Shown here one piece after another: positions 29,990 through 39,850 of a stretch of 64,000 nucleotides of DNA. The stretch spans positions 217,743 through 281,742 of the forward strand of contig CAKOGP040001903.1 in the NCBI GenBank assembly GCA_933822405.4, in the 5' to 3' direction. The translations under genes and the position numbers were made by a program. Numbering within the stretch: position 1 is the stretch's first letter; the number at the start of each line of letters is the position of its first letter. Under the pieces are notes generated by a model. That model saw only the letters and a list, made by a program, of their open reading frames with translations, was not told where the DNA came from and ran no database searches. The DNA comes from Cylindrotheca closterium (lineage: Eukaryota > Bacillariophyta > Bacillariophyceae > Bacillariales > Bacillariaceae).

Positions 29990-30552
29990 TTACTCAGCCT
30001 TGGGGGGCTTGGTGGAGTCCATAGGTCTAGACAAGACCATAAGCAAAGTTCCAGTGTTGTACTTCATGCCTCCCTTGACACTGTCGTGAATGACATTCAT
30101 GAGATCAACCCAGTGCTTTTCGTCTTCTCGGGACATGCGAGCGTATCCCTTGTTGGCAATGTAGTTGAATGCCTGAAAGATTGAATTTGGGATTGAAATG
30201 AATGTTTCGATGGGATTGAATTCAGAATCAGAATTAGTTTGTTTCAGATGATGAATATGTGTTGAAACATTCATTGAAGTAAAGGATAACGATGAAAGAA
30301 CAAAAATTGAGAATGTGTTGTCCGCCACAATGCAATGCTCATGTATTCACATTCAAAGTGTAAGGTAGAAGCAAAGATGCCCAAGATGCCCAACTGTGCA
30401 TTTATGCACTCGCAAACACGACATACCTCTTCGAAGAAATCAAAGTAAACGCGGTTTCCTTGCTCTTCTCGGACAAGGAAATCTCCCTTTTCGAATCCAG
30501 CAGAAATGGTGGCAATGTTCATGGGGGTGGGGGCGGCAGCAGCTTCGGTCAT
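29990..30552 (-). CDS. Small 102-residue two-exon protein, unrecognised
   Basis: Exon 1 is 30552-30427 (42 codons) and exon 2 is 30172-29990, with an intron 30426-30173 (254 nt, GTATGT...TTTCAG), long for this window. The spliced protein is compact and without low complexity: MNIATISAGFEKGDFLVREE, then GNRVYFDFFEEAFNYIANKGY across the junction, then MSREDEKHWVDLMNVIHDSVKGG and a C-terminal TGTLLMVLSRPMDS. It looks mainly helical and soluble. There is no signal peptide. I do not recognise the family. The clean splice phase (0), the good donor and acceptor, and the uninterrupted amphipathic sequence argue for a real gene. Both exons were read through in ORFs that overrun the splice sites, which are artefacts. 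Confidence 0.75.
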
Positions 30553-31699
30553 TCTTGAAATTGAATTAGATTTACTGTAGTGTGTACCGGTACAAGTAAA
30601 GGTTTGTGTGTGATATACCGGTTGCAAGGATGATAACGGATGAGAGATTTGGAGTGTGTTTGGACTGCTGGCCGGCGGTGACGCATTTATTACAATTCCT
30701 CAGACGTGAAGATTATATATGTCATTCAAACTACCGAAGGTGCGACACGCGCAGACGACCGTTATGTGTACGTACACGTACCGGTCCCGATAAAAAATAC
30801 CACCATCAAATTGTCGATCCGCTACTTCATTCTTCTAATACAAATTCCAACTGCATAATATATTATTGAATGGATGCGATAATGAAGAAAACCTGATGTT
30901 AGTGCATTTTTGTATCCATACTGTTATTAAAATAGCAGAGGACTGCATTAATCAATTCCCCTTGCCATGATAATCCTACAAGGAGTCTAAAGATGAAAGT
31001 GATGAATGACTATCAAGCAAGCAGTTACCTTTTGATTTAGAACGCGATCGTCATGCTCATTATTGTTCTCGTTATGACAAATGATGATACCAGAAGGTCA
31101 ATCAGCGATATTTGCCACCATTCTATCTTCAGCAAAAGAGAGGGACATTCATGGCATCAATAATCTTCGGCTCGGAGTCATCTGAATCCACCGCTTAGCA
31201 ACCTGCCTGGCTGACAAGAATAGATGATGATGATTCCAAGTGGCAACCATACCACAATTGTTCCATCTCTTGTTCTCTGTTGATTGATAAATCAATTCAT
31301 CGATCCATCATCAATATGTTGAAGCACCAGAATCGCTATGACGACAACCAATTACACTGTACATTTCGTTTCATCAGCCAGAAACGAATGAAGAAGGGAA
31401 CCACCATCCCATTATCAGCCTCATCATCAAGTTCACATTCATCTTCTTCGCCACGCGCTCCGCCAAGTGGCAGTGAGCATTTTATAAATGAAGTCCTCGT
31501 CAATATTATAGTTGCGATGTATATATTCGGGGTTCTGATACGAGTCGACTCATGGTATTAATAAAAGAGTGTACTTTTGGCACCCGTGATTTAAACGACG
31601 GTGTCAAATTTTAAACCGCATACTCGTACATAAAATATCCAAAATACAGAATCATAAAGACCACCTTACATAACTTTTTGCAACGAGTCTTTCCGAACC
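30553..31699. other. Spacer with relic of DUF1996 gene end
   Basis: 1.15 kb. TACCGGTA lies at 30585 and near-matches (TACCGGTT, TACCGGTC) just after it. The relic at 31100-31385 is described separately. No intact gene. Confidence 0.45.
31100..31385 (-). pseudogene. Decayed copy of the 3' end of the DUF1996 gene
   Basis: Matches in diverged form the end and 3' flank of the gene at 32858-34539. GTTGAAGCACCAGAAT, CGCTATGACGACA at 31318-31346 corresponds to the codons for the C-terminal VVVAILVLQYL segment (near 32889-32920). GCGATATTTGCCACCATTCT at 31106-31125 corresponds to GCGATACTTATCACCATTCT near 32626. CAACCTGCCTGGCTG corresponds to CAACCTGGCTGGC. In-frame stops (TAG in the hydrophobic segment) and indels show it is not translated. 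The upstream DUF1996 domain is absent. Confidence 0.7.
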
Positions 31700-32131
31700 A
31701 TGACGACTTCCAAACATTCCTCCAAGACCACTCTGCTCATGATGCTGGGTCACTTGGCAGTTCTGCTGTGTTTCCAGAATAATATTAATGACAACAACAA
31801 CAACCTGGCGATGATGATGGCCAATGCCATCGCTCCCCCAAAATTTGGAGCCATCACCACGATGCAATCCCGTCGTCCTGACTTTGCTGCTGTACCACAA
31901 GTCCTGAGTTTGGGCGACAGTACTACTCAAAACTTATTGACGACACGGGGAGGTGATACTCTGGTGATTCGCAGGCGTCGTTACAGGGCGGTGGATCTCG
32001 GCGTCTTGGCCATTTGTATTGTGGCATTGCCGACGGTAACCATTCCGATTATTCGCCTTGGGGCGACCATCGTCGTGGCCGCCGTGGTTGTCAATGCCTT
32101 GACGGGTCATGGCTTTGTGGTCATTCGTTGA
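31700..32131 (+). CDS. Small predicted membrane protein, unrecognised
   Basis: A 143-residue single-exon ORF. The N-terminus has a hydrophobic segment (LLMMLGHLAVLLCFQ) that could be a signal peptide, followed by an Asn-rich stretch and a NAIAPPKFGA junction. The middle is polar with RRRRYR. Two adjacent hydrophobic helices end the protein (LGVLAICIVALPTVTIPII and ATIVVAAVVVNALTG), with HGFVVIR as the last residues. A membrane location is likely. No family recognised; it could be a plastid membrane protein, but the A-F site is missing. Confidence is moderate because the protein is short and unconserved by eye. Confidence 0.5.
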   Translation: MTTSKHSSKTTLLMMLGHLAVLLCFQNNINDNNNNLAMMMANAIAPPKFGAITTMQSRRPDFAAVPQVLSLGDSTTQNLLTTRGGDTLVIRRRRYRAVDLGVLAICIVALPTVTIPIIRLGATIVVAAVVVNALTGHGFVVIR

Positions 32132-32857
32132 AAAGGACAAAGAAGATGAATACGCCATGATTTCAAAACTAAAAGCTTATCATAAGTCAGCCAATATTTA
32201 AAATGATTGTGTTACTGTAATAGTGATAACCATCACACGGCGCTGTACTTGTTTTTAAGTTCTTCATCCAAGCAGACTCCGAACGACATTGAAACAGCGA
32301 ATTCCGACAATGTCGATGTCGACAGTCTACCCAACGACATCTCTGCTGGACTCTTATTGCCATGATGATGATCAGACGTCACTCATTCACTGCCTCTATA
32401 TCTTTGTTGACTCTTCCAATACACCATAAGAGTACAATACCATTTATAGTGGGAAATTAAATACGTACTCTCTAGTATCAACACGAAAGTAGTGATATTT
32501 GAACAAGGGTTCTATACTGACGAAAGACCACAAAGCAATTGCCTTTTGAAGATGGTGTGGCAAATGGATGAAAGAAGTTGCCATCAATGATCCCTCTTGT
32601 TTCATACGAGAAGTAAGTATATCTGCGATACTTATCACCATTCTGCCTTCAGTAAAAGCGAGAGACACGCATGAGATCGAGAGTCTTCTGGTTTGAATCA
32701 TCATATTCTGAATCCATCCACTGGCCGGCAACCTGGCTGGCAAGTAGGTCAGATAATTCCACTGCGAGATATGGAAATCAAATATCCGTTTTACGTCTCC
32801 TTCTATGTGGCAGTAAGAAAGTCCAAGATGTTTCTTCGTGTCCATCCGAAAGATGCA
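32132..32857. other. Convergent spacer, source region of the 3' flank duplication
   Basis: 726 bp. The part from about 32600 is the 3' flank of the DUF1996 gene that also exists in decayed form near 31100. No gene. Confidence 0.45.
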
Positions 32858-34539
32858 TCAATCAATCTCAAAGTATCCGTGTTCCAACAAGTATTGAAGC
32901 ACCAGAATGGCTACGACGACAGCCAACGACAATACGTTTCGTGTCACACCGGAATGGGGCGTACTGTGTTGATGAAAGTCACCTTTCTTGCCATCATTTT
33001 CACGATCCCCAGAGTAGTTTCCACCAACAGGCGGTGTGCATTGAATAATATCATCCGGAAGGTGGGTCCAAGATTTGGCAATCAGCAAGTTGGTCTTGGC
33101 GGAACCATCTTCTTGACAATTAGAAGAAGCCCCAAACGAAAGTCGACCAGTGACGATATCAGGAATAGCTTCGTCCATGACAAGTCTTCGAATATCCGAG
33201 TCGCAAACCGCACCGGCCATTTCGGTATTCTTGGTCAACTTTTCTTCGGCACAGGAACAAGGTAGGTCCTCTCCAATGTCGATATTTTGGTCTGGTTGGC
33301 AAGTATCAATCAATTCTTGGAGCTTGCCTTCCTTCCAACCACTAAATGGTATACACATGGAGTACCAAAAACATTGATGAGTATGATGATTCCAATAGGG
33401 GTGTTTTGGAGCATTGGCTGCACTGCTAAGTACAGTACTACTGCACTTACTTGAAAAAGTCAACATGCCAGCTTGTAGATGCTCCATTGCTCAACTGGTA
33501 GGTTCCTCCTTGATAATTTGCAATTCGGACAACAAGTTCCACGTGAGGAACTCGCTTGGTAAAGCCGGAGGGACAAGGACCATTGATTTCTCCATTGCGA
33601 GTATACGCCATGTGCGATTTGTGGTCATTGTCGTCACCCAAAGATGCTTCATTCCAACAGGTTGGCATGGCTGCGTTGATGTATATATATACGATGTATA
33701 GTGGAGAGGTATGGAACAGGAATATTTATAAGCGAATCAAACGATATATTGCCAACAGCAACATAAATAATCCAGCCCATTGGGTACTTACAAAAGGAAA
33801 TGTCCAACCAGCCACAAGGAAAAGTCGGAAAGTGAAGTTTGTTCCACGTCTCACAGTCGTCTTTGGCATCGTCGCGCATATCGCAACATTCTGTCTGTAT
33901 GTTCTGGCCACTACTTTCGCCAGGCATGCTAGCTCTGGTAGGTTCATATGATGAATGAGCAATCATTCGGAAACCAGGTGGGAATGCAACCGTTTCTGAT
34001 GCAGTAGTATTGCTTGTCCTGTCCCACCGATAATTCAGGGTGGATTGCAAGTTGCTGACGCTAGTATACTGGTAGGTCTGATCGTCTCCAGTATCATCCT
34101 CAATGAGCCGATAAATGGATGGGTGCTGTAATACAAGATGAAATGGAAACAAAAATGTCAAAAGAAAGAGTCAGCGCTATTTGCTTCCTCGTAGAATAAT
34201 GGCATCGTCTCATTGCATGGTACGATGACAATGTAATGTAAAACGAAAAATACTCACCCACTGAAGAGATTGATTTGCGACAAAGGGCGTCGTACTGAAT
34301 CTGGCAGGAGTCTCTCGAATATCTTCATAGCTCGTATTTGGATGAAGGTGTTGTGGTCCATAAAAGGTGTGAACCTGCCTTATTGAAGGACACTGCGGCT
34401 GATCGACAATGGGGTCACTCCGAGCATGACCACTCTCGTTGGGATAATCGAGACACATTTTTACCATTCCGTTGCCTCGTCCACTGACGCTGCTTGTCAA
34501 GAGAAGAAACGAGACAACGAATGAAGCAGAAAGCTGCAT
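32858..34539 (-). CDS. Secreted DUF1996-domain protein
   Basis: A 439-residue protein in four exons: 34539-34258, 34125-33792, 33670-33451, 33341-32858. Introns are 131, 121 and 109 nt, all GT-AG. A signal peptide (LSASFVVSFLLLTSSVSG) precedes the DUF1996 domain, whose landmarks appear in order: ARSDPIVDQP, QVHTFYGPQHLHPNTSYEDI, FPPGFRMIAHS, ECCDMRDDAKDDCETW, MPTCWNEASLGDDNDHKSHM, NGPCPSGFTKRVPHVELVV and SWHVDFFNGWKEGKL. The last motif appears only if intron 3 ends at 33342; nearer AG sites would give introns of 25-28 nt and lose NGW. The C-terminus ends in a hydrophobic segment (LSLAVVVAILVLQYLL), which may anchor it to the membrane or a lipid. The family is found in fungi and heterokonts, some with WSC domains; its function is not established. 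Confidence 0.85.
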
Positions 34540-36767
34540 GATAGATGTCGTTGTTTATTCAGAATGTATATACATATGGTGGTTTTGTTTTGATTTTATA
34601 TTTCGTTGTGATGCACTCTTGAGATGATATGATCCGTGACTCGGAGCTCGCACACTGAATTTTATCCTTGCAAAATAGGAACGATGATTGAGGAATACAA
34701 AGCAATTCAGTGGAATGGATGTCGCTACGACATTGGTGATCACGTCTAAACCGCTCGGTATTTCTTGTGCACTCTGATTTGACGTGTAAATGCAATGAAG
34801 GATTGACTATTTTGTTGGAATAAGTGCTAGTGTATTGGCTTTAGTTCATCGTCTATGTTAAAATCATGCCCATTCATTAAAATAGACTTTGGAAATAGCA
34901 AAGCACTAACATTGAGCTACGGAATGCAGTCGAGTTGATGTTCCATTTTCCATCCATTGAATATTGTCTCTAAAATAATAAATATTCATAATTCATCTTT
35001 AAAACTTGTTTTTCTGATTCAAAAGTTGCATCCTTCCTAATTCCGCGGTGTGATTGATTGATTGTTGTGTATATGATCTTGCCCACTGCAACTAAAATTT
35101 CATATTCGTGTTGCAGCAGAGGCACCGTCATATGCGGTTGCTCTCTTTTCCGCATCGTTCACAGAACGTTATGCGTACAGGCTATTGACGCAAACTTCCC
35201 AGATGCTACAGTCACACTCCAACTATACTTTCATATACGCGTTGTAGCAGAGGCCCCATCACCGGTGGCACTCGTTTAAGGATCAGCATCTTTCAGGGAA
35301 GGTTTGCACATACTTGTTGAAGGCCAGTATGTTTGCCGTTTTTCACATACACAGTCAAAACAAACGACAGCTCCCACGTGGAGCTGAAGCGGACCGGAGA
35401 GATAGCTCAATGCCAGTTATGCTCTCTCTTTGGGATATCGCTTACGGGGTTCCCCCAGCCAAAGAAGTATGTGTTCTGGATTTGAGAAGCACCGCCATCT
35501 TCATGGGGTTGCTCTCTCTTTAGAACGATCAGTGTCGTTCAAGGAAAGTTTGCACATCATACTTTTGTATGTATGTGCCTTATTCCCTTCACATCATGCA
35601 CAGTCAAATCAAACGACAGCTCCCACGTGGAGCTGAAGCAGGACCGGAGAGCCAGAAAATAATTCTCTCTCTTTGGGATATCGCTTACGGGGTTCCCCCA
35701 GCCAAAGAAGTATGTGTGTTGTGTATTGGGTTCAAAACGACTTACGCACTCACCTACTGCACGCCAAAACTCTCAGCCAAATACTCCAAGAGTTGGTGTC
35801 GCAGTAGTACTCTTGCATGCAAACCCCATAAGGCCTGTCTTACTGCAATCGAAGCACGGTAGCGGTCGAATGAACATTCGAGTAGCTCTCCTTTGGAGTA
35901 GCTCTCGTGACAAAATAAAGCCCCTGCTTTGATTTTGTGAGCATTTGGAGTGTGAAAAAAGTGAAATTAAAGGAAGGAGTTTAGAAACGGCCAAGACTGG
36001 ATCAGCGAAAAGTTTGACCACGTTTTCGGCAGGTTTTCAATTGTTCTCTCCGTGACCGTTTGCAGCTCCTCGTAATGATAGTTGTCGACTTACCTGGAAT
36101 TTCACAGCGAAATCAACCTAAGGCGGTGCTGTTCTTGGAACATTTGGTGCTGAGATTTGAAGGGACGAAGCTTTCAAAATGGGATGGACGGAAAAGAGGT
36201 TCATCATCATTGTCAAGAATTGCAATATATGTCATGGGGTTTTTATTTTATTTTCTCGCCGTTTGAAAGTTTGCTTTGGGACGACTACTGCGACTACGAC
36301 CAATATTATTGTTGACTGAACAAGTCGCAAAGGAACCATCATAGTATATGTCCAACTAAATAGTTCTATTAAGACACACATCCGATATAAGGGTTGGGAA
36401 TACAGTATAATACTAACCTTCAGCCGAACTACAATATCGTAGTAGCTGCCAGTTTCTCTTTCTCCACGGCCACAGGATGGACGTCACTCGTGACTCCAAT
36501 GAATATAATATCATAAACCCCCGACGTTTCTATTTCCGTTCCAAGTTTCACTCCACAGAGCAAACAAACAAACAAACAACACCAAGCCAAGAAAGAAAGA
36601 GGAGCAGCTATACTATACAATAAAATTGTTTCTAGATTTTTTAAATCCAATATATTCTTTTGAATCTTTTTTTCCTTCTTTCCTTCCAACTCGTCGATTC
36701 AATTTATTCATTCATTCATTCATGTCACGTCCATCCCTCCTCACAAAAGTTAGTTAGTTGATTTTCT
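34540..36767. other. Spacer with tandem repeat array
   Basis: 2.2 kb between the DUF1996 start and the SDHA stop. It holds the repeat array at 35095-35740. No protein gene is supported; the ORFs over the array (35314-35932) only reflect the repeats. Confidence 0.5.
35095..35740. repeat. Tandem repeat of about 250 bp with hairpin-forming core
   Basis: Two clear copies (about 35225-35480 and 35490-35730) and a partial one (35095-35180). Two blocks are nearly or fully identical in both copies. The first is AACGACAGCTCCCACGTGG plus GAGCTGAAGC (35363-35390 and 35612-35639), with CAGCTC/GAGCTG arms around a CACGTG. The second is CTTTGGGATATCGCTTACGG plus GGTTCCCCCAGCCAAAG (35428-35464 and 35671-35707), which can pair CTTTGG with CCAAAG around an inner GGGG-TT-CCCC hairpin. 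Sequence between the blocks has diverged, so the blocks seem constrained. Strand of any transcript is unknown. Confidence 0.8.
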
Positions 36768-39047
36768 TTAGTACACACGAGCCATTGGTGGAACGGTCTT
36801 GCACTCATCTTCATCCAGAGTGTAGTAATGAATTGGTCGATAATTCAAAGTGGTGCGCTTTCCATCAAAGTATGCCAACGTGTGCTTCATCCAATTTTCA
36901 TCGTCGCGATCGGGGCAATCTTCACGAGCATGAGCACCTCGGGATTCCTTGCGGTTTTCCGCACCAGTGATGGTGGTGGAAGCACAAGCCAACAAGTTCT
37001 TGAGTTCCAAAGTCTCGACCAAATCAGTATTCCAGACCATGGATTGATCTGCGACTTTCACATCGGAATTGAACTTGTCAACAATGGAATCGATCAAAAC
37101 CTTTCCTGTCTTCAAGGTTTCGTCTTCACGGTAGACAGCCGCATGTTCTTGCATGGCCACTTGCATTTCACTACGAATTTCTGCAGTAGATGTGCTGCCA
37201 GAAGAATATCTGAGAGCATCCAAATCACTCAAGGATTCCATACCTTCATCTTCTGGCATGGGAGCAATGGCTTCTCCTGGAGTATGATCTTCGGCAATCT
37301 TGAGAGCACAGGCTCTTCCAAAGACGACAATGTCCAGCAACGAGTTGGCGCCTAGACGATTGGCCCCATGGACCGAAGCCGATGCGACTTCACCAGCGGC
37401 ATACAAGCCAGGAACGACTTCGTCCTTGATGTGTTCACCAGTTTTTGGGTCAACAGTTGTGTTGAGGACTTGTCCATAATGGTTGGTTGGAACACCTCCC
37501 ATGTTGTAATGAACAGTTGGCAATACTGGAATGGGTTCCTTTGTGACATCGACACCGGCAAAAATGGCAGCCGTCTCTGAAATTCCAGGAAGACGTTCGG
37601 CCAAAAGATCAGCAGGCAAGTGATCCAAGTGCAAGTAGATCTGTATTGTATAAGAATGGAAAAGAACGGTTAGTCCACATTGATGACTTCATATTCACAT
37701 TCACCGCCCAAACAATAAACAAATTATTCCAACAAGCAAACAAGCAAACAAAATATTTTTACTCACGTGATCCTTCTTGGGTCCGACTCCACGTCCGTCG
37801 CGAATCTCCATGGTCATGGCTCTGGAGACGACATCTCTCGAAGCCAAATCCTTGGCGGATGGAGCATAACGTTCCATGAATCGTTCTCCTTCACTGTTTC
37901 GCAAGATACCACCTTCCCCACGGCATCCTTCAGTAATGAGACATCCGGCACCATAGATTCCAGTGGGATGGAATTGTACAAATTCATTGTCTTGATTGGC
38001 AAATCCCTTGCGAAGTGCCATGGCATTACCATCACCAGTACAGGTGTGTGCCGAAGTACAAGAAAAGTAGGTACGTCCATATCCACCAGTGGCCAAGACA
38101 GTATTCTTGGCCCGAATGCGGTGTAGGGTTCCATCTTCCATGTTGAGGCAAATGGCTCCCACGCATTCCTTGCCATCATCGGACATGAGTAGATCGAGAG
38201 CGAAATATTCAATAAAGTAGGTAGTATCAAAGGCAAGAGACCGTCCATACAAGGTGTGCAACATGGCGTGTCCGGTACGATCGGCCGCCGCGGCACATCG
38301 ATGGGCCTGTCCTCCCTTTCCAAATTCAAGGGACTGTCCACCAAAGGCACGTTGGTAAATCTTGCCTTCTTCGGTTCTGGAAAAGGGCATTCCAAAGGAC
38401 TCTAGTTCGAGGACGGCCTGGGGAGCCTCTCTACACATGTAATGAATGGCATCTTGATCACCCAACCAATCGGATCCCTTGACGGTATCGTACATGTGCC
38501 ATCTCCAATCATCCTTGGACATGTTTCCTATTGGAATTGAAGAGTGGGAAGAAGTGTGTGTGTGTGTGTGTGTGTGTGTGAAGAGAGCAGTAAGAGTATG
38601 GTTAGCCAAAAGATTGAAATCGGAAATGCAAATGGAAATGGAAAAAGAGAATCCAAGAATGAATGAATCATTCCCAAAGCGAACCATGCATGAAATCAAT
38701 CATCTTGCATGATACCGGTATGTCATCAATCTGCAATCAAATACATTATTTTAGTACTCACCCAATGCAGCATTGATACCTCCTTGAGCAGCAACAGTGT
38801 GAGAACGAGTAGGGAACAGCTTGGTGACACAGGCGGTCTTGAAACCAGCTTCGGACAATCCCATGGCCGCTCTCAAACCACTTCCTCCGGCACCAACCAC
38901 CAGAGCATCGTATTCATGATCGACAATGGTGTAGTCCCCCTTGAGTGATTCTGTGACGGATGCCAAGGACATGGACCGAGCCGAGGTCTTTGTTGCTACA
39001 AAAGGCACCCGGCGTTGAAGACTGCGAGAAATAACTTTGGAGAACAT
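36768..39047 (-). CDS. SDHA: Succinate dehydrogenase flavoprotein subunit (mitochondrial complex II)
   Basis: Oxidises succinate to fumarate with covalently bound FAD in the mitochondrial inner membrane complex II, feeding electrons to ubiquinone. 639 residues, three exons: 39047-38762, 38527-37767 and 37640-36768. Introns are 234 and 126 nt. An N-terminal Arg/Ser-rich presequence ([15 protein letters not shown]) fits mitochondrial import. Visible motifs: dinucleotide fold [14 protein letters not shown] (about 50-63), the FAD-attachment histidine H83 in [16 protein letters not shown], the substrate region [63 protein letters not shown] and the C-terminal THPY-like end ([18 protein letters not shown]). 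Junctions give [12 protein letters not shown] and KKDHIYLHLDH as in known SDHA proteins. Length matches the family (about 620-660). Confidence 0.97.
38554..38580. repeat. (GT)13 microsatellite in SDHA intron 1
   Basis: Thirteen GT units (CA on the coding strand) near the 3' end of SDHA intron 1. The same intron contains a TACCGGTA site at 38713. Confidence 0.95.
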
Positions 39048-39850
39048 TGTTCTGATTTATTGGTTGCTTTGTTTCTTGGTGTTTGTGTTTTGTTATTCGT
39101 TTGTTTGTCTTTGAGCGATGGACAGCTTGAAACGAAAGAGATGACAACTGCAAGAGATATTGCTTCCTTCTTTCTTTCTTTCTTTATCAATCTTATCTGC
39201 TTGCTGATGCAATACGACTTGCACAACAGCTGCTGTTCTTTGGTTAAAAATGGTGTTGTCACAACGCTTCGTTGGATCCAATCGATCGACCTGATTTTGC
39301 CTGGAAGCATTCTCTCTCTTTCTCCTTGGGCTTCGCATTTCTACACAAGATCCAGTACATGATTGCCGTTGATTGGAAAGAATCCGTGACCCACTATCAG
39401 TCCCATCGTTTCGGATTCCTTCGCCAACGATGACTCACTCACTCAAGGATACGTACCGGTACCAGGGTACTGTATTCGTTGGTTCGTTGGTCATGCATGG
39501 ATGATGGAGCATGCCCTGCTTGCGCGCGAGAGTCATTCGAATCCATTTGGGCACGCAGGCTGGCCATTTCAAAATCGAACGGACAATCTTGTCACTGGTG
39601 AGATTTTGTCAACTCTTCATCATCTTTTGGTTGGGTTATTTTTTAATATTGTCGTACAGTACCGGTATACCTTCAACATATAGATATATATACAGTACTA
39701 CGGTATGCACTAACTGACAGGCAGGCATCACAACCTTAGATTGCAATCATCAGCATCAGCATCAGCATCAGCATCAGCATCAGCATCAGCATCAGCATCA
39801 GCACTTCAGTTATTCAATTCAACCTTACCTTTGGGACGATAAAAAGCGAT
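39048..39850. promoter_or_regulatory. Divergent spacer of SDHA and repeat protein
   Basis: 803 bp with both promoters. Two TACCGGTA sites (39454 and 39660) lie here. A (CATCAG)9 array at 39748-39803 stands about 45 bp before the ATG of the repeat protein, probably in its leader. Confidence 0.5.
39748..39803. repeat. (CATCAG)9 hexamer array before the repeat-protein start
   Basis: About nine perfect units in the presumed 5' leader. Such hexamer or tetramer arrays also precede the coiled-coil gene (57228-57263) and the Cache gene (60244-60281). Confidence 0.95.

Noticed and set aside
31280..31561. Plus-strand ORF of 93 codons
   Set aside because: It overlies the decayed DUF1996 3' end and has no features of its own.
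33425..33450. Apparent 25- or 28-nt intron in the DUF1996 gene
   Set aside because: Using the nearest AG gave an ultra-short intron, but an AG at 33342 gives a normal 109-nt intron and restores the conserved DFFNGW motif.
35314..35932. Plus-strand ORFs over the 250-bp repeat (QLPRGAEA repeated)
   Set aside because: The repeat is conserved as DNA hairpin blocks; the copies differ in frame and the ORFs have no other support.
34540..36767. Possible tRNA from GGGGTTCCCCC-like arm
   Set aside because: No GGTTCGA T-loop, no anticodon arm or acceptor pairing found around it.
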